Source: Macrobrachium rosenbergii (taxonomy: Eukaryota > Arthropoda > Malacostraca > Decapoda > Palaemonidae). From it: 64,000 bases of DNA. Below the pieces are notes generated by a model, which had not been told where the DNA came from, made no database searches, and saw only the letters and a program-made list of their open reading frames with translations. Location of the stretch: assembly GCF_040412425.1 (NCBI RefSeq), contig NC_089753.1, positions 37,731,413 to 37,795,412 of the forward strand, written 5' to 3'. Positions 23,901-39,550 of this stretch are shown here, piece after piece; positions within the stretch are counted from its first letter, which is position 1; every line of letters begins with the position of its first letter. A program made the translations under genes and the position numbers.

Positions 23901-24499
23901 TTATCTCTAAAACCACCCCTGCTTTCAGGTACAGAAGTTACAAGTCATTATTCATGGTTCCGAAAAATTGCAACTCCCCCTTTTTTTTTTTTTATCTTTT
24001 ACAGCATTTATTATACCTTGGTGGTTGATAGCGCTGAATTTAAGAAACACTAACTGTTACCTCGTATTTCCTATTGTTCCAAAAGCTATCTTACTCCCCC
24101 TGCAAAAACTAAGAAAAATGCTAACCAACACATACACAAACGTACAAACAAACGCACGCAAAATACAAGAAATCCTTTTGAAAAATCCCCGCCATCAAAT
24201 TATTCATGTAAACGACCGTGATGTGTTCAGCCTCTTCGCATTTCGTTCAGGCGGACGGCGTTTAACGAGGGCGCCCTGCAAGGGAGGGACCATAAAAACG
24301 AACCATTCTGGGAGGGCGGTCGATCCTTCTGAGACGGCCAGTCAATGGTGGAAGCGGTTTTGGTGTATAGTGTCGGATTAGTAGTTAATTCAGCACAATA
24401 CACGCCACTATTCTATGTAAACAGTACCCTTATAAACTCTCTACCTCTGGCGAGAGGACTGCTCAAAGTTGCGGACAAGGCTTGCCTCCGTTTGTTTCT

Positions 24500-24500
<1 letters not shown>
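23901..24500. other. Single-copy sequence with short CpG-rich segment
   Basis: About 24235-24345 is GC-richer. A 137-codon plus-strand frame (23968-24381) shows no recognisable domain. Confidence 0.45.
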
Positions 24501-26329
<1,829 letters not shown>

Positions 26330-26330
<1 letters not shown>

Positions 26331-26985
26331 ATCCTCCTCTCGGCCTTCAGAAAGGTGAAAACTATTTTGAACATACTGATATTACACTGTTACTATTACT
26401 ACTAATATCATGATCGTTTTCACTAACAATCTTTTCGTCTTGAGAGAGGCGATAACCATTTGGAAAGGTGAAAAGTATTTTTACCATACTGATATTACAC
26501 TATTACCATTACTAATATCATGGTCGTTTTCTACAACAATCTCTCGGTCTTTAGAAGGGGGAAAACTATTTCTACAACAATCCCTCGGTCTTTAAAAGGG
26601 GGGAAAACTATTTCCACAACAATCTCTCGGTCTTTAGAAGGGGGAAAACTATTTCTACAACAATCCCTCGGCCTTTAGAAGGGGGAAAACTATTTCCACA
26701 ACAATCCCTCGGCCTTTTTAGAAAGGGGGAAAACTCCTTCAACAACAATCTCTCAGTCTTTAGAAGGGGAAAACTATTTCAACAACAATCTCTGTCTTTA
26801 GAAGGGGGAAAACCATTTCTACAACAATCCCTCGGTCTTTAGAAGGGGGAAAACTATTTAACAACAATCTCTCGGTCTTTAGAAGGGGAGAAAACTATTT
26901 CAACAACAATCTCTCGGTGTTTAGAAGGGGGGGAAAGCTATTTCAACAACAATCTCTCGGCCTTTCGAAGGGGGAACCCTATTCA
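26330..26985. repeat. Minisatellite, 41-43 bp unit
   Basis: About eleven units with ACAACAATCTCTCGGTCTTT followed by AGAAGGGGGAAAACTATTTC at 26525-26975. Two older variants upstream (26330-26520) are spaced more widely by GATATTACACTATTACTA sequence. That spacer recurs once after the array near 26995, so the array seems to have grown inside a duplicated single-copy segment. Confidence 0.88.
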
Positions 26986-27350
26986 AACAGATACTGATAT
27001 TACACTATTACTAGTAATAATATCACTTTTATTTTTGCCGATTTATTGTTATCATCATCATAAATACCATCAAATCATTATTATTATCACATTTATTACA
27101 GCTGCCGCTTCTGTTACTATTTTCATAATATAATCATCAAAATCGTTTATTACTGCCAATGCCAATGCCATTGTTACTTTCATTATAATCACAACAGCCA
27201 ACCGTCACCATTATCAATACTTGCAAATGATGCAGTTTGATGGGGCATCGCCAAAACTAGGCATTCCCAGTCTCATCCAACACTCACACTCAGCGTGCAG
27301 CTTCAACGACATGACGTTAAGCATGAAGGCGTACGCTTGTTCCATTATGC
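26986..27350. other. Single-copy AT-rich sequence
   Basis: ATTATTATC/ATCATCA-rich but without an array. No gene. Confidence 0.5.
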
Positions 27351-27463
27351 ATGATCATTTTTTTTATCAGTGGGCTTTATCTGTTACCATCTTTGTTGAT
27401 GAACACACACACATACATACACATATATACTGTATATGTGAGTATGTGTGCGTGTGTGTGTAA

Positions 27464-27496
<33 letters not shown>

Positions 27497-27556
27497 TGTA
27501 TGTATGTATGTATGTATGTATGTATGTATGTATATATATGTATGTATGTATGTGTG

Positions 27557-27639
<83 letters not shown>

Positions 27640-27755
27640 TTAACTTAGCCAATGTCACAGTAAGAATCATTAACTGAGAAGTTATTATAATGATTAACAG
27701 AGTAGGTTACAGTAAGAATCATTAAAAGAGAGAAAGTTTTATACATATATATACA

Positions 27756-27843
<88 letters not shown>

Positions 27844-28005
27844 TAAGCTTCTCCATGTTCTGCTTGTTTATGGTTCTTAAATAACTTTCTCTCTTTTAAT
27901 GATTCTTTCTGCAACATTATCTATGATAATTTTTTATCACTAGGTTTTTGCTGTTACCATCATTATTGATGATCGCACACACACAAACATATATAATTTA
28001 TATAC

Positions 28006-28037
<32 letters not shown>

Positions 28038-28147
28038 ATAATATATCAAAAGCTTTTTTTCATATTCTGCCTGTTAATGATTCTTATTACAACCTTCTCT
28101 GTCAATGACTATTACGGCAACATTTTCCTCACACACACACACACTTA

Positions 28148-28236
<89 letters not shown>
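27350..28236. repeat. Repeated module with (ATGT)n, (AC)n and (AT)n arrays
   Basis: A leader (TTTTTTATCA, then CTGTTACCATC, TTGATGA and CACACACA) occurs at about 27356-27415 and 27930-27985. Arrays: (ATGT)n at 27470-27530, (AT)n at 27563-27637, (AT)n at 27757-27841, short (AT)n at 28014-28034 and (AT)n at 28150-28236. GAATCATTAAAAGAGAGAAA (27716-27735) and its complement (27885-27904) form an inverted repeat around the third array. Open frames here are Tyr-Ile or Tyr-Met-Cys-Val readings. Confidence 0.85.
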
Positions 28237-30325
<2,089 letters not shown>

Positions 30326-30385
<60 letters not shown>

Positions 30386-30449
30386 TTAATTACTCCATAA
30401 AAACAAGAGATTTAAAATCTTGCTCCCATTTTTTGACACGTTAAAATGA

Positions 30450-30530
<81 letters not shown>

Positions 30531-30681
30531 CCCAAACAACATTCAAAAGACTATAACCTCCAATCACTAAATCGAAAAGACACTCCCAATCGGACAGCAA
30601 CTCTTCCGAGAAGGGAAACACGACTAAAACAAACGAGCTGGTCAAGAGAGAAGTGTAATTAAGGAACAAGCCATTTTTGTT

Positions 30682-30733
<52 letters not shown>
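30326..30733. repeat. (GA)n, (AT)n and (CT)n microsatellites
   Basis: (GA)n at 30326-30382, (AT)n at 30455-30523 and (CT)n at 30684-30733. The first and last are complementary across about 300 bp. A (GC)n run, GCGCGCGCGCG, follows at about 30791-30804. Confidence 0.92.
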
Positions 30734-30735
<2 letters not shown>

Positions 30736-31137
30736 CCGTCGGCCATGGTGGGCTTCATTAACGGGACTCTTTTGGCGGGAAAACGATGATGGCGCGCGCG
30801 CGCGTTCCACTCCAGTGACGGATGGACAGGGAATGTGGAATGTAATGCCTCGATGCTTTTTTTTTTTTAATACTTAAAGGGGAGGGGGGATAAGAGCGGG
30901 TTTATATGCTGGGGTAGGGTGGGGTGGGGGGCGGTTGAAGGCAAAACAGGGTAAGGGGCTGAGAATGGATTGACGGGAGAGGATGATTAGGTCAAATTAA
31001 AGTTAAGAGTAAAAGGGGAAAAAATGGATAATTAATACTGAATTCCATGTTCTGTTTTTTTTTTATTTTCGGTAAACAGAAGCAGGAAGTAAGATATCAC
31101 GTTTTCTGAGCAATACACTGGGTCTCTTTGGCCCTAT
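30734..31137. other. Single-copy, G-rich then A-rich sequence
   Basis: A G-rich stretch at 30880-30960 and a T-run near 31050-31065. No gene. Confidence 0.5.
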
Positions 31138-31190
31138 ACAGTGAATTACGTACCTGGTAATTGGTCAACTGTGGTGGGTTTCAGCCAGGG
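31138..31190 (+). repeat. Fragment of dispersed repeat DR3
   Basis: ACCTGGTAATTGGTCAACTG, TGGTGGGTT and CAGCCAGGG match the complement of 63562-63612 with a few changes. Two opposite-strand copies 32 kb apart with unrelated flanks indicate an interspersed repeat. The full element ends are unknown. Confidence 0.45.
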
Positions 31191-31239
31191 TGGCATTTCT
31201 AGTGACCTATGGCACCAACTTCTTGAATGGCACACAGCT

Positions 31240-31245
31240 GAAGTT

Positions 31246-31302
<57 letters not shown>
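31240..31302. repeat. (ATT)n microsatellite
   Basis: About 20 units, with CACACACA following near 31333. Confidence 0.95.
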
Positions 31303-31643
31303 GCAAACTTCTAAGCAACGACAACAACTGCGCACACACACACACACAAAAACTGATACTCAATAAAAAGTACCACTTGAATACTTGGGTTTTTTTCTTT
31401 TCACTTTGATCGACATTCGTTATCAATCAATTAATCTGCACGTCGACTCGCTGAAACGTTCGACAAGAGTTCATTAATTATCTGCAGACGTCGAATCATT
31501 TGTATGTTGGAATCGTATTCAAAATCATTTCTGGTATTTACTGCAGCTTACGATAGGCAAATAGGCAACGTAACAATGACGATACTAATTTTCAAAAGAC
31601 ATATTGCCCCCATCGCAAAAAATAAAGATGTAACAACTTAAAT
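31303..31643. other. Single-copy sequence
   Basis: Contains TTCATTAATTATCTGCAGAC near 31471. No gene or array. Confidence 0.45.
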
Positions 31644-31654
31644 AATAATAATAA

Positions 31655-31707
<53 letters not shown>

Positions 31708-31723
31708 TTATAATAATAACAAT

Positions 31724-31776
<53 letters not shown>
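31644..31776. repeat. (AAT)n microsatellite with AAC interruptions
   Basis: About 44 triplets with two related ACAATTATAATAA interruptions, suggesting an internal duplication of the array. Confidence 0.95.
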
Positions 31777-31779
<3 letters not shown>

Positions 31780-32049
31780 TAATACCATGACTGCAAAAAC
31801 AACACAATAACACGTATAAGAATACCAAGAAAATTACTCTTAATAATAAACAATAAAAGAAAACACACTGCAGAGTTGTGATAATGATTACGACAATTCC
31901 TAATCTTCACATTCCTACGCTTACCTTACTGCTGCCATGTGCAATTATAAAGTTTATTAGGAAAATATACTAGCCACGTACAGCCTTTCTCTTCTAGAAC
32001 CTTGATCTAAACACACAAACACTTCACGCCAACACTGTCTAGTTTTTAT

Positions 32050-32050
32050 A

Positions 32051-32115
<65 letters not shown>

Positions 32116-32371
32116 ATAACAAATGTACTCAAGCAAGTTACAGCTTTTTTTTTTCATTTGTAAAGAAAGTTGTTCTGAAGGGAAGCACTTATTAGCTAAA
32201 GGCTCTCTTACCATTTAATCGGACTGAAATTGTCTATTGTTTTTATTTTTTGCTAGCAATCCTGTCACTCATGCAGTTCATTTGTTTTAGTTTTTTATAT
32301 GTGTTCACACACATCCACAAATACACACACATACACACACATATATAATATATATGTAATAAAATATACAC

Positions 32372-32406
<35 letters not shown>

Positions 32407-32419
32407 ATAATTATGTATG

Positions 32420-32500
<81 letters not shown>
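32050..32500. repeat. (CT)n then (AC)n/(AT)n arrays
   Basis: (CT)n at 32053-32111, AC-rich at about 32305-32340, and (AT)n at 32379-32405 and 32427-32498. The single-copy sequence between them shows no gene. Confidence 0.92.
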
Positions 32501-32502
<2 letters not shown>

Positions 32503-32689
32503 TAGCTGGTTTTCCTAAACAAACAGCGGCTCTAGAGAAGGAACAATACACTTATTCCTGCCCTATTCGTACTTTAAGTTTCCAAATCGCGGATAAACCC
32601 CTGTTCAGGAAACTTCCACAACATTAGACAATTCGTACATGTGCACATAATGCTCATGAGCAACGTGTCGAACCCCCGTACACACACCA

Positions 32690-34350
32690 TGCTAAATTAT
32701 TTCTCTATTTTCCACACACTATCAAGCTTCCTTATTAAAGTCCTTTCCAAGATCTCTTTCCTTTCATTTATCCCGCAATCTTAAAGGTTTTTCTCTCCTC
32801 CATCCTAACATTTCTGAAGTACATTCTCTTTTCTCAAAATTGTCGCCCTCCATTCTTCCAACACGGCCAAACCATCTCAAAACACGAATCCATCCTTTCA
32901 TACACGCAAGCCTTTTTACCACTTACATGTATCTCCATATTTCTCACTTATACTAAATCTCGAGAGCTTCAACCCTTTTCCTTTCAATCTCATTCAGAAC
33001 CTACACTTCACTTTCATAGAGGAGAGTTAGCTCAACAATCCCTACATACATTCCTACCCTGGCTCTCATGGACACTCCCAGTCTCTTTTCAATCTTTTGC
33101 ACACACTTAGCTACCTTCTATGCTTTCACTCATTCCTTGACTCAACTTTTCTTTCATTACACCATGCTCTTCATATTTACTTCCAAGTACCTATAGGAAC
33201 AACCACATCCATTCTTCTGCCTTCCACTTTAGCAATAACCATCCATCTTCCTGGTTTACAATCACTACCCATCCCTTGCTCTTGTTCACATTCACCTCGA
33301 CTTTCTTCTCTTCAAAACACTTTCACATTCTTTTACTAGTTACTGCAATTTCTCTTCCATATCTCCAGTCAGTACTGTATTAACAACCATTCCACTCCGT
33401 TCACCACTCATTTCTTATCCCAGAACTTGTCACCTATGTCTAATTTCTTCTTTATGGTCTTCTAATATCACTCCATCAGTCAGAGATATTAAACAACCCA
33501 AGTGGTCACTCTCCTGTCTACATATTTCTACCTAACACACATTTTGCTTCCATAAAAGAACTTATAACCTCTCTCAACAACTAAATTACCATACCATATA
33601 TCCTCAGCACTCCATGTTGCCATTCAGTCGATTCTATCGTAAGCTTTTTCCATGCCCACTACGCCACACTCGGCCTTCTCCCTTTACTTTCAAACTTTGC
33701 GCACAGCTGTTTCATAAGACACCCGATCTGCCGCCCTCTTCCTCCCTCTTCCTTGTTTAAAATCATACTGTTTTCTCCCCCATCAATTATTCAGTCAGCT
33801 GCCTCACTATCTCGGTCCAAATCATATCATACATCCTCCCTGGTATAGGCTATAGACTATGACTTTGCGTCCCTATAATTATCACAATAGCCACTATCAC
33901 TTACCTATATACAGTGGACCAATTATTCCTCCTACCCATTCCTTCTGAACCTTTCCTTCATCCAGACGTACCCTAGAAACCCTGGTCAGCCACTCAATCA
34001 CCCTTTCACCACTGCACTGCACTTATAATTTCGACAATTGACCTCCCCATTCTTGAACCTCTTAATTGCCCTCTAGACATTCTCAACATTCACTTCCACA
34101 CCCATTCTCAAAATTCAACTAAATCTTTCCATTCTTGCATCATTCACCTCAGCTTTTATTCTAAACTGAAAATTCAACGGATCTTTAAAATACTCAGTCC
34201 ATCGACCCAGGACTGCATTCACTTCAAACAGCATTACTCCATATGCATCTTTTGCTCTAAGATTCATTTTGTCCATTAATCTTTCTCCCTACATCTAATT
34301 CCCTTTAGAACAAATTCTTATTCTCTGTAGAGGTCTTGCTCATACTTCCT
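32690..34350 (-). pseudogene. Decayed non-LTR retrotransposon reverse transcriptase (LINE remnant)
   Basis: Read on the minus strand from 34350 to 32690, a broken reading frame follows LINE ORF2 order. It begins with NKNLF and RWTEYFKDPLN (about 34180-34320), then AIKRFKNGEVN, then the reverse transcriptase segment with GMEKAYDRID (about 33630-33660) and YGMV..LLREVISSFMEA after it. CKRRKLRVN-like text follows, then RVGMYVGIVELTLLYESE (about 33003-33060), ERKRVEALEI and LRWFGRVGRME (about 32840-32880), and a terminal REKPLRLRDK. The order matches RT plus C-terminal region of LINEs whose cores read like AYDRVDREALW and VLRWFGHVERM, probably RTE- or CR1-like; clade uncertain. Many stops and frameshifts make it inactive. 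The catalytic YADD/FADD segment is not recognisable. The 5' end abuts (AC)n(GC)n, and no endonuclease is visible. Confidence 0.82.
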
Positions 34351-34351
34351 T

Positions 34352-34397
34352 GCACACACAACACGCACACACACACGCGCGCGCGCGCGCGCGCACA
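34352..34397. repeat. (AC)n(GC)n alternating purine-pyrimidine tract
   Basis: About 46 bp of AC then GC dinucleotides, a classic Z-DNA-prone composition, at the truncated 5' edge of the LINE remnant. Confidence 0.9.
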
Positions 34398-34467
34398 ACC
34401 CCAGTAACATGGGTTTGTTCTTTCTTTGTATTGTCCTCACTCACATGTACTTTCATTATGGCAAACC

Positions 34468-34643
34468 GTTTTGTGGAAGCTCGCTTTTAAAGCTCATTGT
34501 ATAATAAAATACTCATAGTAGCACGAGTCTTAAAACGGTGAAGCAAATACACATTTATGTATATGTGCATATATTTAAAGATAATCTGTACTGATTTATC
34601 TTTAAATATACGTATATATGCATAACTGTGGATTTGCTTCTCC

Positions 34644-34688
<45 letters not shown>

Positions 34689-34723
34689 CTGTTTTGTGGA
34701 AGCTCGCTTTTAAAGCTCATGGC

Positions 34724-34786
<63 letters not shown>

Positions 34787-34950
34787 GCGAAGCAAATCCA
34801 CAGTTATGTATATGTACATAAATTAAGAGACTGAAAAGGGGAACCGAACAAGTTCCCGAAAACTATCTATACTGATTTATCTTTAATTTATGTACTTTTA
34901 CATAACTGTGGAACTGCTTCTCCATTTTAAGACTCATGCTACTATGAGTC
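34468..34950. mobile_element. Foldback element family FB3, two copies with (AAT)n inside
   Basis: Copy a: arms at 34537-34584 and 34595-34643, sharing GAAGCAAAT.CACA.TTATG and TATTTAAAGATAA. Copy b: arms at about 34786-34825 and 34884-34923, with the outer tail CTCATGCTACTATGAG. A leader, TTTTGTGGAAGCTCGC then TTTTAAAGCTCAT, precedes both (about 34471 and 34691), so a 220-bp module was duplicated. (AAT)n arrays occupy 34646-34687 and 34725-34785, between and inside the copies, and 34960-35031 after them. Confidence 0.75.
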
Positions 34951-34956
34951 TTTTTC

Positions 34957-34959
<3 letters not shown>

Positions 34960-35032
<73 letters not shown>

Positions 35033-35336
35033 TATTCCGTCAAGCTACCTGAAAACTTGGGGAACGTTTTATGTATATCAACTCAAACTGTTTGAGTGAA
35101 CGACTCCACCGAGCATTAATGCTTATGATGCGAGCGTAAATTATCACCTCTCCCACCTGTCTTAACCAACACAAGAGCCCTTTCAGACCTCTGTCACCTA
35201 TGCCATTAATCTCTGTTCTCCTTTAAACCTCAACATGTTCAAGTGTTTTTTCAGCAATGTGGTTTAAACAGGTGCGTGTTTCATTTCACCCTTCAATCTC
35301 TCTTGGGTTAAACAACGACCTGATGAATGTTCTGCC

Positions 35337-35401
<65 letters not shown>

Positions 35402-35421
35402 GTTCCTCATTGGACGGGTGG

Positions 35422-35471
<50 letters not shown>
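34960..35471. repeat. (AAT)n and (ATT)n arrays with single-copy spacer
   Basis: (AAT)n at 34960-35031, (ATT)n at 35338-35400 and (ATT)n at 35425-35471. The 24-bp block between the last two (35401-35424) is an extra copy of the SINE head that starts at 35472. Confidence 0.93.
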
Positions 35472-35472
<1 letters not shown>

Positions 35473-35750
35473 GTTCCTCACTGGAACGGTGGGTATCGTT
35501 CTCAGCTAGCACTCTGGTGGTTCCGCGTTCGATTCTCCGGCCGGACAATGAAGAATTAGAGGGATTTATTTCTGGTGATGGAATTTCATTTCTCGTTGTA
35601 ATGTGGTTCGGATACCACAGTAAGCTGTAGGTCCCGTTGCTAGGTAACCAACTGGTTCTTAGCCATGTAAAATAAACCTAATCCTTCGGGCCAGCCCTAG
35701 GAGAGCTGTTAATCAGCTCAGTGGTCTGGTTAAACTAAGGTATACTGAAC
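35472..35750 (+). mobile_element. tRNA-derived SINE, copy 2
   Basis: Same family as 2933-3206, plus orientation. The tRNA-like head has CTCAGCTAGCACTCTGG and the B box GTTCGATTC (about 35527-35535). The body then contains GAAGAATTAGAGGGATTTAT and AAGCTGTAGGTCCCGTTGC, and ends in AAACTAAGGTATACTGAAC. The A-box region is weaker than in copy 1. (ATT)n flanks both ends (35425-35471 and 35751-35797). Confidence 0.8.

Positions 35751-35797
<47 letters not shown>
35751..35797. repeat. (ATT)n microsatellite
   Basis: About 15 units immediately after the SINE 3' end. A tail of this kind may derive from the SINE's own 3' repeat. Confidence 0.93.
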
Positions 35798-35830
35798 GCT
35801 AAGAAATTCACAATCTCGTGAAAAACAATC

Positions 35831-36067
35831 TGTGTAATGAAAATCCACGATTATATAGTAAATATATTATGTGAAATAAACAAAGACTTTCGAATACCTA
35901 AACGGTGTTCCTCATTTTTAAATAGCTCTTCATAAGAAAACTACCCTCTCACTTTACATTTTAACGTTAACACTGATGAGGAACACCGTTCAGATGTTCG
36001 AAAGTCTTTCTTTACTTTACATAGTAATATGTTTATTTACTATATAATTGTGGATTTTCATTACACA
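35831..36067. mobile_element. MITE-like element FB4 with about 85-92 bp inverted arms
   Basis: Left arm 35831-35915 and right arm 35976-36067 are inverted copies that both start TGTGTAATGAAAATCCAC and end in ACGGTGTTCCTCAT at the loop side. They differ by a few substitutions and about 7 bp of indels. The 60-bp centre is unrelated between arms. No transposase. Flanked by ATT-rich DNA on both sides, so any short target duplication is masked. Confidence 0.85.
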
Positions 36068-36083
36068 TTATTATTACTATTAT

Positions 36084-36193
36084 TAAAAAATACTCATAGT
36101 AGCATCAGTCTTGAAATGGAAAAACAAATCCACAGTTATGTATGTGTACATATATTTAAAGATAAACCTGTACGGAAAGCTTTCGGGAAACTG

Positions 36194-36258
<65 letters not shown>

Positions 36259-36297
36259 ACGTAGATACAATGCCCATAACTGTGGATTTGTTTCTCC

Positions 36298-36365
<68 letters not shown>

Positions 36366-36401
36366 GTAGATACAATGCCCATAACTGTGGATTTTTTTCT
36401 C

Positions 36402-36476
<75 letters not shown>

Positions 36477-36500
36477 GTAGATACAATGCCCACAAGTGAA
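36084..36500. mobile_element. FB3 foldback element interrupted by three (ATT)n arrays
   Basis: The left arm (36088-36160) matches FB3 copy a at 34511-34584. The right end ATAACTGTGGATTTGTTTC then TCCA occurs at about 36275-36299 and 36382-36403, each preceded by ACGTAGATACAATGCCC. A further block at 36475-36493 keeps only the leader. (ATT)n arrays fill 36196-36256, 36300-36363 and 36404-36474. The repeating unit is about 107-111 bp. Confidence 0.75.
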
Positions 36501-36847
36501 AAAAAAGAACACAGAACAAGCGACGGCGGGAATAATAGCAATATCAAATCACACTGAACAGATTCATTTGAATTAATCATCTGTTGCACAAAATGATAAA
36601 TGAAACGAGAAACAATTAGATGCCGTAGTAGGGAGCCTACTGGGCGATCGCCATAATACCCATGAAATTAACAAGACTAAATGCAGCTATGAAATTATCC
36701 AGGGCCATGGTATTAAAAGGAAATCGCTGGGTATGCATATACTACGTACGTCGTTTATACATAACTTTAATTCAAACGTGTATATGCAATACAACACACA
36801 CTGATATATATAAATATATATAAAATTTATTTCTTTATAGTTTTCTC

Positions 36848-36848
<1 letters not shown>
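36501..36848. other. Single-copy sequence
   Basis: No gene or repeat recognised. Confidence 0.45.
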
Positions 36849-36937
<89 letters not shown>

Positions 36938-37198
36938 CTTCATCTGTCCATATGTTACCAGTGAACAGGGACATCGAAATATAAGGTTGCAAAGTTCAAA
37001 GTGTTTTATGGGCCTTTTCATCTTCATATTATACGGTGGTATTACAGTAAAAGACATTCACATATATATATAAAAAATATATTATGTATATATACTGTAT
37101 ATATATATGTATACACATATATAGTATTCATACATATATGTACATATACAGTATTATATAATATATATATATACACATATATATAATATATATATATA

Positions 37199-37260
<62 letters not shown>
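36849..37260. repeat. (AT)n arrays around shared module FB5, copy 1
   Basis: (AT)n at 36849-36931 and 37191-37260, with broken AT between 37060 and 37190. The segment 36984-37070 (GGTTGCAAAGTTCAAAGTG, GGGCCTTTTCATCTTCATAT, ACAGTAAAAGACATTCA) recurs at 37986-38067. Confidence 0.85.
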
Positions 37261-37263
<3 letters not shown>

Positions 37264-37480
37264 TATATAATTAAACTGCACGTAAGTTTCTCCTGGAACG
37301 AGTGGTTCCAGAAAAAGTTACCCTTCCAATCTCAAGCTATTATTTTGGAATCTGGTTACCAGCGCACTGTGCATCTCAACCCTTGGCTGAGGCCCACTAT
37401 ACTCGACTAATTACGGGAGACATAATTTACCGCAGAAGTCAACAACGGCAAAACGGGTTTCAACGGAACATACCCGTATT

Positions 37481-37540
<60 letters not shown>

Positions 37541-37813
37541 CCATGATCACGTATACATGCCAGTTTACCTCTGCCTAACTCTACCTTGAAATATCACGGT
37601 AATGTATGAGAGGGTCGAGGCGCCAGGTCCCAGTGATAGGGACGGTACCTACCGTCGTGAATCTTATGTATACTACATGGAGGCCAGTAATAAGCGAGGC
37701 TAGCCTTCGTCTGGGCGACAAAAAGTGTTACAGTGTTGTTCATTAGACGCAGACATCGGATGTTACATGCAGAAATAAATAAATATATTAAAACTCCTTA
37801 CTTTTCTCTCTCC

Positions 37814-37816
<3 letters not shown>
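37261..37816. other. Single-copy sequence with (CT)n
   Basis: (CT)n at 37485-37538. The rest is GC-average sequence without a recognised gene. Confidence 0.6.
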
Positions 37817-37879
<63 letters not shown>

Positions 37880-38163
37880 GTATATATATACATATATATG
37901 TATATATATACACATATATATGTATATAAATATATATGTATATATATATATAATATATATATATATATATAAATGAAGATAAAAAGGTTGCAACGTTCAA
38001 ATAGTGTTTTAAGGGCCTTTTTATCTTCATATTATACTGTTGTATTACAGTAAAAGACATTCATATATATACCGTATACATACACTGAGATTTTATTGGT
38101 AATGTCATCAAATCCATGTATTTCAATTGTCAATTACTTTTTCTTGATTTTATTTGTATTTTA

Positions 38164-38243
<80 letters not shown>
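37817..38243. repeat. (AT)n arrays around module FB5, copy 2
   Basis: (AT)n at 37817-37867, broken AT to 37970, and (AT)n at 38168-38243. Module 37975-38067 starts GAAGATAAAAAGG and carries the complement CCTTTTTATCTTC about 40 bp later, a 13-bp perfect inverted repeat that is less perfect in copy 1. The same outer tail, ACAGTAAAAGACATTCA, leads into AT in both copies. Confidence 0.82.
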
Positions 38244-39034
<791 letters not shown>

Positions 39035-39086
39035 TTTAAATATTGAAGTCACGTGCATCTACTTGATTTTTTAAGCATATATATAA

Positions 39087-39090
<4 letters not shown>

Positions 39091-39148
<58 letters not shown>
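39091..39148. repeat. (AT)n microsatellite
   Basis: About 29 units. A duplicated block follows: ATATCCCCCAGA.TTCAGA and TAATTGTTCATGTTCTCCAA occur at about 39236-39280 and 39291-39335, a 55-bp tandem duplication. Confidence 0.92.
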
Positions 39149-39151
<3 letters not shown>

Positions 39152-39550
39152 GTATATATATATATTTTTTTATATTTATATACATGTATATAATGTATGT
39201 GATACAAACATATACAGATCAAATACATTTAACAAAATATCCCCCAGATTTCAGAATAATTGTTCATGTTCTCCAAACGAGTAGATACAAAATATCCCCC
39301 AGACTTCAGAGTAATTGTTCATGTTCTCCAAACGAATAGATAACACCTTTGCGAGCAAAGACGTTGCCGCCTAATCTTTTAAAAAATTCTTAGAATAAGA
39401 AAGACTTGTACAGCTGAATTATATCTAACAAATGTCAAGAGTTTAAGTACGTGTCATTAACTTTATAAGGGTCATCCCTGAAGTTCAAAGTCAGAAGTTG
39501 ATCTCACTCTTATGTAAGTTAATGAAAAAGTCAAGACTAAGGAAAGGTAG

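Noticed and set aside
30791..30804. Z-DNA-forming (GC)n as a functional site
   Set aside because: Only about 14 bp, and short GC runs are common. Noted within another entry only.
36029..36519. Frames of 118-156 codons encoding poly-Leu, poly-Ile, poly-Asn or poly-Tyr
   Set aside because: Pure readings of (ATT)n in different frames, with foldback-element pieces between them.
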